Source: Nannocystis sp. (GTDB lineage Bacteria; Myxococcota_A; Polyangia; Nannocystales; Nannocystaceae). Taken from it: a DNA stretch of 64,000 nucleotides. Numbering within the stretch: the stretch's first letter is position 1; every line of letters begins with the position of its first letter. The stretch is taken from the NCBI GenBank assembly GCA_016712315.1, contig JADJRG010000022.1, positions 186,001 through 250,000 of the forward strand. The letters are read 5' to 3'. The translations under genes and the position numbers were made by a program. Below, one piece after another: positions 20,507 through 32,500 of the stretch. Under the pieces are notes generated by a model. That model was given only the letters and a program-made list of their open reading frames with translations, searched no databases and was not told the DNA's origin.

Positions 20507-21379
20507 ATGCGTGACCTCAACGTGATCCTCCTCCAACTCTCCTCGACCCCGAACGTCGACGCGAGCCTGAACGACGCCGAGATTTGGACCCGCCGCGCCC
20601 TCGATCGCGGCCCCGACATCGTCGTGTTACCCGAAAATTTTTGGGGGATCGATCCGCCGAACAAGCACCTCCACGCCTGCGATCTCGACGATCCCGAGGG
20701 CGCCCCGATCCTTCGGCGGATGCGCGAGCTCTCCGCAGGCAGCGACGCACTACTGGCCCTCGGAGGACTGCCAGAGCGCCCATCACCGGGCGACCCCGCC
20801 GCCGCCAGCGGCCTCCTTTACAACACCTTCGTGCTGCTCCGCCGCGGCGCGGTGATCGCCCGCTACCGCAAGATCCATCGCTTCGACGTCACCCTCACGG
20901 ACGGCAGCGTGCTCACGGAGTCCGCGAGCGTCGCGCCGGGCGAGCGCCCGTTGGTAGTGCGGACCCCCCAGGCCGCCCTCGGCCTCTCGATCTGCTACGA
21001 CCTCCGCTTCCCTGAGCTCTATCGGTCGCTCGTCGATGCGGGCGCAGAGATCCTCTTTATACCGGCGGCGTTCACCCTGCTCACCGGCATCGATCACTGG
21101 TCGGTGCTCCTCCGAGCCCGCGCGATCGAGTCGCAGTGCTACGTGCTCGCGCCTGCCCAAGTGGGCCGCCACAGCGCGAACCGCCACAGCTTCGGCCACT
21201 CGATGATCATCGATCCCTGGGGCACCGTGATCGCCCAAGCGTCCCCCGCTCCCGGCCTGGTGAGCGCGCACCTCGACGCCAGCCTGCTCGCGCGCGTCCG
21301 CGAGCAGCTCCCCAGCCTCCGCCACCGCCGCCTCCCGAGCCCGCCCGCCGCGGAGCTCCTCGATCTCACGGCGGTGTGA
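20507..21379 (+). CDS. Nitrilase-superfamily amidase (Nit1/Nit2-like)
   Basis: Carbon-nitrogen hydrolase of 290 residues. The catalytic triad positions are visible: Glu in VVLPENFWG (about residue 44), Lys in RYRKIHRFDV (about 126) and Cys in LGLSICYDLRFPELY (about 164). The IHRFDV and CYDLRFPELYR segments resemble the Nit1/Nit2 branch, which includes deaminated-glutathione amidase and omega-amidase. That points to clean-up of alpha-keto amides, although the substrate cannot be read from sequence. It is transcribed divergently from rimP, and its stop codon abuts the stop codon of purK, which converges on it with no intervening bases. Confidence 0.85.
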   Translation: MRDLNVILLQLSSTPNVDASLNDAEIWTRRALDRGPDIVVLPENFWGIDPPNKHLHACDLDDPEGAPILRRMRELSAGSDALLALGGLPERPSPGDPAAASGLLYNTFVLLRRGAVIARYRKIHRFDVTLTDGSVLTESASVAPGERPLVVRTPQAALGLSICYDLRFPELYRSLVDAGAEILFIPAAFTLLTGIDHWSVLLRARAIESQCYVLAPAQVGRHSANRHSFGHSMIIDPWGTVIAQASPAPGLVSAHLDASLLARVREQLPSLRHRRLPSPPAAELLDLTAV

Positions 21380-22528
21380 TCACAGACCTGTCTTTGGAGA
21401 CAGCACTTCGCGCGCCGCGAGCACGGCCGCGCGAGCCTCCGCGACCGTCGTCGCGAGCGCGCTGAGGTGCCCCATCTTCCGCCCGACGCGCGGCTCGTGC
21501 TTGCCGTAGAGGTGCAGTCGCAGCCGCGGGTCCGCGAGCGCCGCCGCCCAGCGCGGCTCCCCGTCACGCCAGAGGTCCCCCAAGAGGTTGGCCATCGCCG
21601 CGGGTCTGTGGCGCGCGGCTGAGCCGAGGGGCAAGCCGCACACAGCGCGCACCTGCTGCTCGAACTGCGAGGTCACGCAGGCGTCGATCGTCAAGTGCCC
21701 CGAGTTGTGCGGCCGCGGCGCGAGCTCGTTGACCAACAGCTCGCCGCCCACCACGAAGATCTCGACGCAGAGCACGCCACACAGCTCGACCGTCGCCGCG
21801 ATCCCGCGCGCCAGCTCGACCGCCTGCGCGGCCAATCGCGGGTCGATCGTCGCCGGCGCCGACGAGAGATCCAGGACGCCGCCGATGTGGTGATTTTCGA
21901 TCGCGCCGTAGTCGATCATCGCGCCATCGGCCCCACGCGCGACGATCACCGAGATCTCCCGCTCGAAGGGCACTCGGGCCTCCAGGATCGCCTCAGCCCC
22001 GCCGATCGACTGCAACGCGGCGCTCGCCCCCGCTGGCTCGGCGATCGCGGCCTGCCCCTTCCCGTCATAGCCCCACCCGGCAGTCTTCAAGATCGCTGGC
22101 GCACCGATCGTCGCCAGCGCCGCGCGCAGCGACGCCTCGCCGTCCACCGCCGCGAACGGAGCGACCGGGTATCCATGCGCCCGCAAGAAGCTCTTCTCGC
22201 GCAGGCGATGCTGCGTGACGTGCAGCAGGCTGCCCGCCGGCCGCACCAAGGCGCGCTCCGCCGCCGCCGCCGCGGTCGCCGCCGGGACGTTCTCGAACTC
22301 AAAGGTCATCACATCGACCGAGGACGCGAACTCTCGGACAGCCTCCAAGTCATCGTAGGAGCGACACAGCTCGCGATCGGCGACTTGCCCGGTCGGCGTA
22401 TCGTAGTCCGGCGAGAAGGTATGCACGCGGTAGCCCAGGGTACGCGCCGCGATCGTAAACATCCGGCCCAGCTGGCCGCTGCCGAGCACGCCGATCGTCG
22501 ATCCTGGAAGAATCACCTCATGAATCAT
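21380..22528 (-). CDS. purK: N5-carboxyaminoimidazole ribonucleotide synthase
   Basis: ATP-grasp ligase that carboxylates AIR to N5-CAIR with bicarbonate; 382 residues. Visible features are the N-terminal nucleotide-fold start STIGVLGSGQLGRMFTIAA, VMTFEFENVP, the ATP-grasp lysine/glycine loop ILKTAGWGYDGKGQ, FEREISVIVARG, and the metal-binding end of the grasp domain LLVNELAPRPHNSGH. It overlaps purE by four bases (ATGA), so the two enzymes of this step are translationally coupled. Confidence 0.96.
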   Translation of the reverse strand: MIHEVILPGSTIGVLGSGQLGRMFTIAARTLGYRVHTFSPDYDTPTGQVADRELCRSYDDLEAVREFASSVDVMTFEFENVPAATAAAAAERALVRPAGSLLHVTQHRLREKSFLRAHGYPVAPFAAVDGEASLRAALATIGAPAILKTAGWGYDGKGQAAIAEPAGASAALQSIGGAEAILEARVPFEREISVIVARGADGAMIDYGAIENHHIGGVLDLSSAPATIDPRLAAQAVELARGIAATVELCGVLCVEIFVVGGELLVNELAPRPHNSGHLTIDACVTSQFEQQVRAVCGLPLGSAARHRPAAMANLLGDLWRDGEPRWAAALADPRLRLHLYGKHEPRVGRKMGHLSALATTVAEARAAVLAAREVLSPKTGL

Positions 22529-23019
22529 GGCAATGTCTCAGCGAGGATCCGCTCGGCCTGCGCGTCACGGAAGCGACGCAGGCGCGCGCGCAGCTCGGGC
22601 CGCCGCCCCGCCAGGATCGCCGCGGCGTAGAGCGCCGCGTTGGCCGCCCCCGCCTTGCCGATCGCCATCGTCCCGACGGGCACGCCGCGCGGCATCTGCA
22701 CGATCGACAGCAGCGAGTCGATCCCTCGCAGCGCTTGCCCCTGAATCGGCACGCCGATCACCGGCAGTAGCGTCTCCGCCGCGACCATGCCTGGCAGATG
22801 CGCCGCCCCGCCCGCGCCCGCGATCACCACCTCGATCCCGCGCGTCTCGGCGCTCGCGGCGTAGTCACAGAGCCAGCGCGGCGTGCGATGCGCCGAGACC
22901 ACACGGCACTCGTGCGCGACCTCGAACTCACGGAGCAGCTCCGCCGCGTGCTGCATCGTCTCCCAATCGGACTTCGATCCCATGATCACGCCGACGAGCG
23001 GGTGAGTGTCCTGGTGCAT
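22525..23019 (-). CDS. purE: N5-carboxyaminoimidazole ribonucleotide mutase
   Basis: Converts N5-CAIR to CAIR in purine synthesis; 164 residues. Class I PurE motifs are present: VGVIMGSKSDWETM at the substrate site, VVSAHRTPRWL with the catalytic histidine, and VIAGAGGAAHLPGMVAA. It is paired with purK, as expected for a class I enzyme. The ATG at 23019 lies only 8 bases after a GATAAT box and has no Shine-Dalgarno sequence, so its mRNA may be leaderless. Confidence 0.96.
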   Translation of the reverse strand: MHQDTHPLVGVIMGSKSDWETMQHAAELLREFEVAHECRVVSAHRTPRWLCDYAASAETRGIEVVIAGAGGAAHLPGMVAAETLLPVIGVPIQGQALRGIDSLLSIVQMPRGVPVGTMAIGKAGAANAALYAAAILAGRRPELRARLRRFRDAQAERILAETLP

Positions 23020-23027
23020 GGCGACGG

Positions 23028-23056
23028 ATTATCCGCGACTCGCTCGTCCTTGTCCG
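23028..23056 (-). promoter_or_regulatory. Predicted purEK promoter placing the start codon at or near +1
   Basis: Minus strand CGGACA (23056-23051), 17-base spacer, GATAAT (23033-23028). The purE ATG begins 8 bases after the -10 box, where transcription normally starts. No SD sequence lies in that gap. Confidence 0.5.
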
Positions 23057-23104
23057 TCGCAAAGCGCCTCCGGTGTTAGAGTCGTCGTCGACACAGGAGC
23101 CCAG

Positions 23105-23818
23105 ATGCCCCGACTTCCCCGCTTTTCCACGCGATTCGCTCTCACCCTCGCCGCGACGCTGCCGATCGCTGGCGCCTCAGGAGAAGCCGCGGCCCGCCCT
23201 GATCGCCGCGGCGCCCAGGCTGAGGTCCTTTTTGGCGCGACCGGCTGCGTCCCAGGCCGAGCCAAGTGCGACGCTGGCGGAGAGATCGCCGGAGAGACCG
23301 GGCCGCTCGTCGGCTTCGGTACCACCCTCGGCTTTCGACCGCTGCGCGTCCTCATGGTCGGCGCCGCCTACAACCTCGGCTTCTTCGCCCCGGACTACCG
23401 CCAAGGTGGGACGGATCTCTACCGTCGAGCCTACCAGCACAGCGTCTTCGCGGTCGCCCGAGCGATCCTCCCGATCTGGCGCCTCGACCTCGGCCTGGAG
23501 ATCGGCCCTGGGTGGTCGCGCCAGGTCTTCGTCGCGGCCGCGGACAGCCCCCTCAAGAACGTGGCCGACTTCGGCCTCGTCCGCGTCGATCGCGAGTACT
23601 CCCAGGGTCTCGCCCTAAAGACGGCCCCAGTGATCGACTTCTACCTGACCAAACGCTTCTTCCTCGGCGCCAAGGTCGACTTCATCTTCAACTTCCACGG
23701 TGAGGTCTGCGCCAGCATCGACGGTGGCGCCAAGAAGTCCTGCGCCCGCAGCACCGGAGCGAACCAGGCCTCGGTCCACCAAGTCATCGGCGGCCTGCAC
23801 CTCGGCGCCACTTTCTAA
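23105..23818 (+). CDS. Secreted outer-membrane beta-barrel-like protein
   Basis: A 237-residue protein from the ATG at 23105, which has a well-placed GGAG; the frame is open further upstream but without a plausible start. The N-terminus is a signal peptide (RFALTLAATLPIAGASGEAAA). The remainder alternates hydrophobic and polar residues, with glycine/aromatic-rich strand-like segments (VLMVGAAYNLGFFAP, RLDLGLEIGPGW, FYLTKRFFLGAKVDFIFNF), and it ends GGLHLGATF with a terminal aromatic residue, as outer-membrane barrels do. One cysteine pair (GCVPGRAKC) is near the mature start. Function unknown. It is divergent from purE and convergent with the PPIase gene. Confidence 0.7.
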   Translation: MPRLPRFSTRFALTLAATLPIAGASGEAAARPDRRGAQAEVLFGATGCVPGRAKCDAGGEIAGETGPLVGFGTTLGFRPLRVLMVGAAYNLGFFAPDYRQGGTDLYRRAYQHSVFAVARAILPIWRLDLGLEIGPGWSRQVFVAAADSPLKNVADFGLVRVDREYSQGLALKTAPVIDFYLTKRFFLGAKVDFIFNFHGEVCASIDGGAKKSCARSTGANQASVHQVIGGLHLGATF

Positions 23819-23825
23819 GTGGACA

Positions 23826-23858
23826 AGCGCCGAGGCCCCCTCGGGAGCACCCGGCGCT
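23826..23858. terminator. Candidate bidirectional hairpin between convergent genes
   Basis: AGCGCCG (23826-23832) and CGGCGCT (23852-23858) form a perfect 7-bp stem with a 19-base loop that can itself pair. It sits between the stop codons of two convergent genes. No T-run follows on either strand, so it is only a weak terminator candidate. Confidence 0.35.
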
Positions 23859-23880
23859 CTCCTCGCGAGATCAGGCGGGA

Positions 23881-25089
23881 TCACTCGGGTTCGCGCGCGT
23901 CCGCAGCCACCTCAGGATCAGGCTCGACGCCCACCGCGGGCACATCCTTGGGCGGGTTCTTCGGCGTCGCCGCCCCCTTACCCACGGCCTTGCGGGTCGC
24001 CCGGGGATCCGGCCCGAGCGCCGCTTCCATCGCGTTGTCGATCGTGTACTTGGCCCGCAGCTCGTCCTTCAGCTCGCGCCGGCCTTGATGAAGCTTGCGC
24101 TGCCGGAGCCGCTCGCCGAGCTGCTCGACCAGCGCCGACTTCGGCAGATCACCCGGCGGATACTTGCCGACGCACTTGATGATGTGCACGCCGAACTTGG
24201 TCTCCACCGGCTTCGAGATCTCGCCGGGCTTCAGCTTGAACGCCGCCGCGGAGAACTCCTCGACCATCCGATCCTTGGTGAAGATCCCGAGGTCGCCGCC
24301 CTTATCGGCTGAGGGGCCGATCGAGTGCTCCTTGGCGATCGCGTCGAAGTCGGCGCCTGGAGCGGTCGCGAGCTTGTAGATCGTCTCGGCCTTCGCAAGC
24401 GCCTCCTCGCGCCACTTCGCCTTCTCGGCCTCGCTCGGCTCCGCTGCGTTGGGATCGTGGGGGTTCACCGGCTGCGTACCGATCGGGATCAGGATGTGCG
24501 CCGCGTGGACGCGCTCCTTGTCCTGGTTGTAGTTCGGCTTGACCTTCTCGTACTCCTCATCGATCTCCGCCTCGGAGACCGTCAGCTTCCCGAGGATCTC
24601 GAGGATCTTCAGCTCTTGCAGCTCCGCGATGTACATGTCGCGGAGGCTCTGCTCGGTCTCGCCGCGCCGCTGGAGGTGCTTGTCCCAGTCCTTGATGCCG
24701 CGGCGCTGCTGCTCCTCCCGCTCGGCGAGGGCGGCGGCGTCGTACTGAACCCCGCGGGCGGCGGCCTCTTGGCGGAGCAGCTCTTGATCGATCAAGCGCT
24801 CCGTGATCGACTTGCGGTAACGACGATCCGCCGAAGGCGGGATCTCGCGGCCGCGGTCCGTGTATTTCTTGACCTTGAGATCGTAGATCTCGCGGAACGT
24901 GGCCGCAGAGATCGGCTTCCCGCTGACGGTGGCGACCGGATCCGGCACATCCCCCGCGCTCTTTGCGGCGGCTTTGACCTCCGGCTGGATGTTCTGCAGA
25001 TCCTTGGGATCCGCCTTCTGCGGCTTCGGCGGTTCGGCACAGGCCGACATGCAGGCGATGATGAAGAGCGAAGAGGCGACGCGACGCAT
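23881..25089 (-). CDS. Parvulin-type peptidyl-prolyl isomerase lipoprotein (SurA/PrsA-like)
   Basis: A periplasmic folding factor predicted to be membrane-anchored. From the ATG at 25089 (preceded by GCAGGAG) the 402-residue product has a lipoprotein signal MRRVASSLFIIACMSAC with Cys17 in the lipobox. A SurA-N-like helical region follows (ISAATFREIYDLKVKKYTDRG, ERLIDQELLRQEAAARG), then one parvulin domain: RVHAAHILI, ADKGGDLGIFTKDRMVEEFSAAAF, KLKPGEISKPVETKFGVHIIK. The C-terminus is Pro/Ala-rich. It is divergent from miaB. The open frame upstream of 25089 is antisense to miaB and not part of the gene. It may serve the many outer-membrane barrels encoded in this window. Confidence 0.9.
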   Translation of the reverse strand: MRRVASSLFIIACMSACAEPPKPQKADPKDLQNIQPEVKAAAKSAGDVPDPVATVSGKPISAATFREIYDLKVKKYTDRGREIPPSADRRYRKSITERLIDQELLRQEAAARGVQYDAAALAEREEQQRRGIKDWDKHLQRRGETEQSLRDMYIAELQELKILEILGKLTVSEAEIDEEYEKVKPNYNQDKERVHAAHILIPIGTQPVNPHDPNAAEPSEAEKAKWREEALAKAETIYKLATAPGADFDAIAKEHSIGPSADKGGDLGIFTKDRMVEEFSAAAFKLKPGEISKPVETKFGVHIIKCVGKYPPGDLPKSALVEQLGERLRQRKLHQGRRELKDELRAKYTIDNAMEAALGPDPRATRKAVGKGAATPKNPPKDVPAVGVEPDPEVAADAREPE

Positions 25090-25242
25090 GAGAACTCCTG
25101 CTTGGTGTGTGCTCAGGTGCCTGCGCTGTGGGCGCACCAAGGCTGAGCGCGCACTGTGGCAGGCGCGAAGATACCCCTTCACTCCGCCCGCGTCCACGGG
25201 GAGGCTCACCCGCGCGAGGATCGCGTACCATCGCGCGCGCCC

Positions 25243-26628
<1,386 letters not shown>

Positions 26629-26636
26629 GAGCGAGC

Positions 26637-27866
<1,230 letters not shown>

Positions 27867-27886
27867 AGCGCCGCCCCGCGCCCGCG

Positions 27887-27915
27887 TTGTCGACGCTTTG
27901 ACCGCGTGCTAGCGT
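27887..27915 (+). promoter_or_regulatory. Predicted promoter (TTGTCG-N17-TAGCGT with TGC before the -10)
   Basis: TTGTCG at 27887-27892 and TAGCGT at 27910-27915, 17 bases apart, with GTGC immediately before the -10. The lipoprotein ATG follows at 27937. The same GTC...TGCTAG architecture recurs before 48540 and 58199. Confidence 0.5.
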
Positions 27916-27936
27916 CGCGGTCATCGGTCTATTCTT

Positions 27937-28749
27937 ATGCCTTTTATGAATCCTGCCCATCCGCGCCGTTGGCTGGCCTTAGCGCTCAGTTTACCGCTCG
28001 CATGCCTCGAGTACCAGCCGCCACCGACCAGCCAAGGTGAGCTCGGCCGCGGCGACTTCACCTACGTCTGCGCCGGCTCGACCGACGCGCTCTGCCCGGA
28101 GGACTCGGCGTGGGCGCTCGCCTTTCCGCAGGCGATCGCGCTCGGCGGCGCCTTCACGCTGACCTACGAGTACAACGCCAAGAACGCGGGCAATCCCCTC
28201 CCCTCCTTAGTTACCGCGTCGCCGTCGCGCCTCGCGGGAGACGAAGGCATCTTCACCGCGCTGGTCCCTGGCTACACCGCGATCCTCGCGCTCAGCGGCA
28301 CCTCGCAGGTCATCGACATCATCCACATCCGTACTGACGCGATCGATCACCTCAAGTGGAGTGTCGGCGATCTCGGCCTCGACGAGGCGCTCGTCATCGA
28401 GGTCGGCCAGCAGCTCAGCCTCCGCGCTGAGCCCCAGAATCGCCAAGATCTGCGCCTCGCGGGCGCGCTCTCCTACACTTGGACGCTCGAAGATCCGGCG
28501 ACGCTCAGCATCATTGGCACCGCGTCCGACGATCGTGTGGTCCTTCAGGGTCTCACTGAGGGCCTGACCAAGGTCTTCGTCCAAGTCGGTGATCACATCG
28601 CCGAGCTGCCGGTCCTCGTGGAGCCCGGGGTCGCGACCTCGACCACCGACGTCTCCACCACCGACGCCTCCACCACCGACGCCTCCACCACCGACGCCTC
28701 CACCACCGACGCCTCCACCACCGACGCCTCCACGGGAGACACGCCATGA
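27937..28749 (+). CDS. Lipoprotein with Thr-Thr-Asp-Ala-Ser repeat tail
   Basis: A 270-residue secreted protein of unknown function. The signal (RRWLALALSLPLAC) has a lipobox cysteine at residue 23; a second in-frame ATG at 27946 is equally plausible as start. The body (~30-220) is rich in beta-type segments, with Ig-like or cadherin-like character (SYTWTLEDPATLSIIGTASDDRVVLQGLTEGLTKVFVQVGD), resembling bacterial Ig-like repeats. The C-terminus is a run of STTDA units ending GDTP, as in surface lipoproteins of Nannocystis-type myxobacteria. It overlaps the next lipoprotein gene by four bases (ATGA), so the two are a coupled pair. Confidence 0.75.
   Translation: MPFMNPAHPRRWLALALSLPLACLEYQPPPTSQGELGRGDFTYVCAGSTDALCPEDSAWALAFPQAIALGGAFTLTYEYNAKNAGNPLPSLVTASPSRLAGDEGIFTALVPGYTAILALSGTSQVIDIIHIRTDAIDHLKWSVGDLGLDEALVIEVGQQLSLRAEPQNRQDLRLAGALSYTWTLEDPATLSIIGTASDDRVVLQGLTEGLTKVFVQVGDHIAELPVLVEPGVATSTTDVSTTDASTTDASTTDASTTDASTTDASTGDTP
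28636..28740 (+). repeat. 15-bp coding tandem repeat (TTDAS units)
   Basis: Seven consecutive 15-base units (consensus GCCTCCACCACCGAC). The four from 28666 to 28725 are identical; the two before and one after have diverged. It encodes the C-terminal tail of the lipoprotein. Identical neighbouring copies suggest recent expansion or ongoing copy-number change. Confidence 0.92.
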
Positions 28750-29141
28750 GCGCCCGTCCTCGCCGCCCTCACATCGTCCTCCTCGGGCTCGCGCTCCTCG
28801 CGACCGCACCCGCCTGCCAGCCGAGCTTCGGCTATCTCGAGGTCACCGTACGCTCCTCGCCGCCGCTGCCGGTGAGCGTCCGCGATCATCGCTTCGAGCT
28901 GCCTGTCGGGGTCGCCGTCTTGATCGCGGTCGAGCCGATGAGCGACAACATCAACGACTACGTCGAGACCGACCGCCTCGATCTCTCGCCCAGCGACGCG
29001 GCGATCCTCGACATCGAGCCAGGCCCTGAGTCGCGCACCTTCGTCCTGATCGGCGTGAACCCGGGAGAGACCTGCGTCGACGTCTACATCAACGGGCGCG
29101 CTGAGCAGTGCATCCCGGCGGTCGTCAACGCGCCGCTCTGA
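28746..29141 (+). CDS. Small lipoprotein of unknown function
   Basis: A 131-residue protein with a lipoprotein signal (PHIVLLGLALLATAPAC, Cys24). The mature part looks like a single beta-sandwich-type domain (FGYLEVTVRSSPPLPVSVRDHRFELPVGVAVLIAVEP ... SRTFVLIGVNPGETCVDVYI) with two further cysteines that could form a disulphide. It starts inside the stop region of the preceding lipoprotein gene (ATGA overlap) and is followed by a large hairpin, so the two genes form a short operon. I do not recognise a family. Confidence 0.7.
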   Translation: MSARPRRPHIVLLGLALLATAPACQPSFGYLEVTVRSSPPLPVSVRDHRFELPVGVAVLIAVEPMSDNINDYVETDRLDLSPSDAAILDIEPGPESRTFVLIGVNPGETCVDVYINGRAEQCIPAVVNAPL

Positions 29142-29162
29142 CGTCTCACAGACAAATAGAGC

Positions 29163-29211
29163 GGCGCCTGCTGCTCGGGCGGGAGCGGAGGATCCCGAGC
29201 AGGCAGGCGCC
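29163..29211. terminator. Long 17-bp hairpin after the lipoprotein pair
   Basis: GGCGCCTGC-TGCTCGGG (29163-29179) pairs with CCCGAGCA-G-GCAGGCGCC (29194-29211), 17 pairs with a one-base bulge and a 14-base loop. It begins 22 bases after the stop of the upstream gene and also faces genes converging on the minus strand. There is no clear T-run on either side, so it may stabilise 3' ends rather than terminate. Confidence 0.5.
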
Positions 29212-29290
29212 GGTCAAGTTAGATAATACCAGTGTCTCTATTCCAAACCAGTCTAAGACAACATCTACACGAGTTTTTAGGCCAAACTAA
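29212..29290. other. AT-richer non-coding patch
   Basis: About 75 bases with noticeably more A and T than the rest of the window (for example gttagataatacc and gagtttttaggcc). No ORF with a start, SD and coding-like composition is convincing here. It follows the long hairpin and may hold a promoter or a remnant. I see no tRNA-like or insertion-sequence end. Confidence 0.5.
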
Positions 29291-29435
29291 GGGACGGAAA
29301 GAAGCGAGCGAGCCAAGCGAGCGCGAGGAAACCGAAGGCCAAACCGAGGGTGAACGCGAGGGCGAGCTTGAGCGGGAGACCAGGCCAAACGCCCCGTAGA
29401 GGGGGACGCTGACGCGGGCTGAGATCGAGGTCCAT
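29277..29435 (-). CDS. Possible small single-helix membrane protein
   Basis: A 52-residue frame from the ATG at 29435 (GGTGG five bases upstream): a polar N-terminus (MDLDLSPRQRPPLRG) followed by one long hydrophobic helix (LKLALAFTLGLAFGFLALAWLARFF). It lies 163 bp downstream of the large minus-strand gene at 29599. A longer frame to 29513 also exists. The helix character is the only evidence; it may be a chance ORF. Confidence 0.3.
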   Translation of the reverse strand: MDLDLSPRQRPPLRGVWPGLPLKLALAFTLGLAFGFLALAWLARFFPSLSLA

Positions 29436-29598
29436 GGTTCCACCGACGTCCCCTGAGAGTGCAGGCCGCAGACCAAGCCACGCACCGAAAAACATGAATG
29501 ATCCTAAGCACATCGCTCGCGCCTATCGCCACCTCTGACACACCCGCCCGGGCGCACGCGAAGGCCCACATCTCCCCCATGACAGCGATGTCAGCCCC

Positions 29599-32500
29599 TC
29601 AGAACGGCTGCAAGAAGGTGATGTTGAACGTGACCGGCGGCAGCAGCACCGCGGCGTCCTCGATCCCTTGCACCTCAGCCAGGTAGTCCGGCAAGACCTT
29701 ACCGAGGCAGACCGTACGCCGGCGGACGAGCGGCGCCGCGACATCGAGGCGAACGAGCTGCGGCGTCACCCCGATGAGACGCAAGTACCCCATCAGCCCG
29801 TAGCCGACCTGCCCGTAGTAGCTCTGAGCGCCGAAGAGCCCGCTGTAGTCGTCGCAGCCGGAGACCGTCGTCACGCCGCCGAAGAGCGCGCCGCCCAGGC
29901 CGCGAAGCCACGCGAGGTGCACCAGGTTGAGGTGGAGGTCATCATAGAAGGTGTGGCGATACTCCGCCTGCGCGGTCACCATCGCCCGACCGAAGATCTC
30001 GTCGCCGCCGTACGCCCCCAGATCCGCGATCCCACCGCCGCGTAGAAGCCCGCGAAATTCTGGCTCCGAGGCGACTGGAATCATCACCGCGCCCTCGAGC
30101 CTGGTCGCGAACACGTGTCGGTGCGCGAGCGGCCACAGCTCGATCCAGCCCCCCTCGATCGTCACCCCGTAGCGTTGATCCGTCGGCCCGCCGTCGATCC
30201 GCAGCACCTGCGACGCCGAGAGCGCGAGGCTCAGCCGACGCCCGCGATCCGGCCACAGCGAGAAGCCCCGCGTGTCGTGGATCCACGCGACGAGCTGCGA
30301 CGCGCGCAGCCCTCCTCGCGGGTCGAGGCCGCGAGCGGTGAGCGACTCGACGTTCGCGAAGAGCCGCAGCCGATCACGGCGGCGCTTCCGGTTGACCTTC
30401 GGCCCGAACCACAGGTTCACGCCCGCCCCCAGCCCCGCGGTCGTCTCACGGCCGCGGTAGAGCTGGAAGTGCGAGGTCGCCCGCAGATCACGGCGCAGGC
30501 TCGCCTCGAGGAAGACGAAGCCCGAGAGCGCCCCGAGCCGCGCCGCCGGCGTCACCGCGGTCGCGAGCTCCGAGGCCGCGATGTCGAGCCCGAAGCCGTT
30601 ATAGAGGAATCGACCGCCGGGCGGCGCGCGGTTGTCGAAGAGCGGATCGACGTTCTCTCGCGGCGGCCGCGACGACTCGTAGAGGCGGCTCCGCGGATCG
30701 ATCGTCACCGCCCGCAGCGGACGCGCGGTCGTGAGCTCAAAGACATGCTCGCCACTGACTGGCTCATCGGCCAGGCGCGCTTGATCCCCCTCGTGATCCC
30801 CCAATTCGCCGCTCCAGACCAGATAGTGGGCGCCCCCGCCCCGCTCCTCCGCTAGCACCTGCACCGGCTCGATCACCCCGACCTCGCCCTCGCGCACGAT
30901 CGTGATCCGATGCCGCCACCCGCCGCTCACCGGCGCGCTCTCGACCGCCCCGACACGGTAGTTCACCCGCGGATAAGGGCCCAACCACTGCTCGAAGAAC
31001 CACCCGAGCCGCCGCCCATACGCGCCCTCCGCGGCGGCGATCGGATCCCCACCAGGGTCGCTCACGATCCGCCGATAGAGCGCCGCGAGCTGCTCGGGCG
31101 CCAGCAGATCGCGGAGCTTCTCGTGGATCCGTCGGCCGGTCGGCGCGTCGTTCGCGAAGTACCAGGGGTGATTGCGCAGCGGCGTCACGTCCTCGCCGCC
31201 GCGGAAGTACGCCTGCGCGAACTCAGCCTGACCGGCGTACAAAAAATTATCGACGGCCGGCACGAAGGTGAAGCGCCCCAGGATGTCCGCCGCGAAGTCA
31301 TCTCGGTGCGCGCGGACCACCCGCCAGACCTCGAGCAGCGCCATCGCGAGCGCCCCTTGCAGCCACAGATCCACCGACGCCGCGTGCCGGCCCGCGAAGA
31401 AGCCGTGCGTGATCGTGTCCAGGCCGGCGCGCGCGACCACCTCGCCGTGGAACTCAAAGAGCCGCTCGCTCGGGAGCACCTGCAGGAGCTGGTCGCTGAC
31501 CAACACCGCCGTCGGGTGCGCCTCCGCCAGGATCGATCGCAGCGGCCCCTGCACGACCAACAGCCGCGACCCCGGGGCGGCCTCGACTCCAGACGCCGCG
31601 GCGACGTCGATCACCCCTCCCATCGCGGAGATCACCTGCCCAGCGACGTCGCGATAGAGCTGGAGGCGACGCTCATCGGGGTACTGGTCACCTGGCCTCC
31701 GGAACATGTGCAACACCTCGACGCGGACCCCGCGATACTCTCGCGTGGTACGTCGCCAGCGCGGCCCCCAGAAGACCGACGGATAGCTGGCCAGCCCGCG
31801 CGGATCGAGCGGGTCTTCGGCCACAACGATCTCATCGCGCCCGATCGCCGCGGCCTCGGCCGCGCTCGGCTCGCGACCGGACTCCCAGGTCGGCGCCGCC
31901 GCGAAGCGAGCGGACTCGACGCGCCAACGCGCCGGCGCGATCGCCCAGCGCTCACCCGCCGAGGCGCGCCCATCCGTCACCGCCTCCGCTGGCAAGGGCG
32001 CGATCGCCCCGCTCAAGCTGCAACGCCGCTGCGCGCAACCAAACGGCCAATAGCGGCGAGGCACCCGCACGCGGTAGCGGATCCGCAGCTCTCGCGCCCC
32101 CGGCGCTAGCCGCACCGCCAGATCACGCCGCGCCCCCACGCGCGTGATCGAGGCGGCCCCCTCCGAGCTCAGGACGTCCAAGCGGCCCGCCTGAAACGGC
32201 CCCGCGATGTACGTCGAGAGCGTCAACGTATCCAGCCAGACGGGCTCCTCGACCAACCCTTCGGCGAAATTCAGCAGCCGCAGCAGTTCCCCTTCACGAG
32301 CAGCTTCGCGCAGCTCATACACCGCCTCAGCCTCGACCACGCCGCCCTGCGCCGGCGCGCGTGTACCATCCGCCAGTCGCTCGCCGCCGCGGTAGATCAT
32401 CAACCGCACGGCCACCGCGTCGACGATCGACCGACCGACCGAGCTCACGGGCGCTCGGGCTCCCGCGGCCGGCGCCGGCGGCGGAGCCAGGGCCGCTGGC

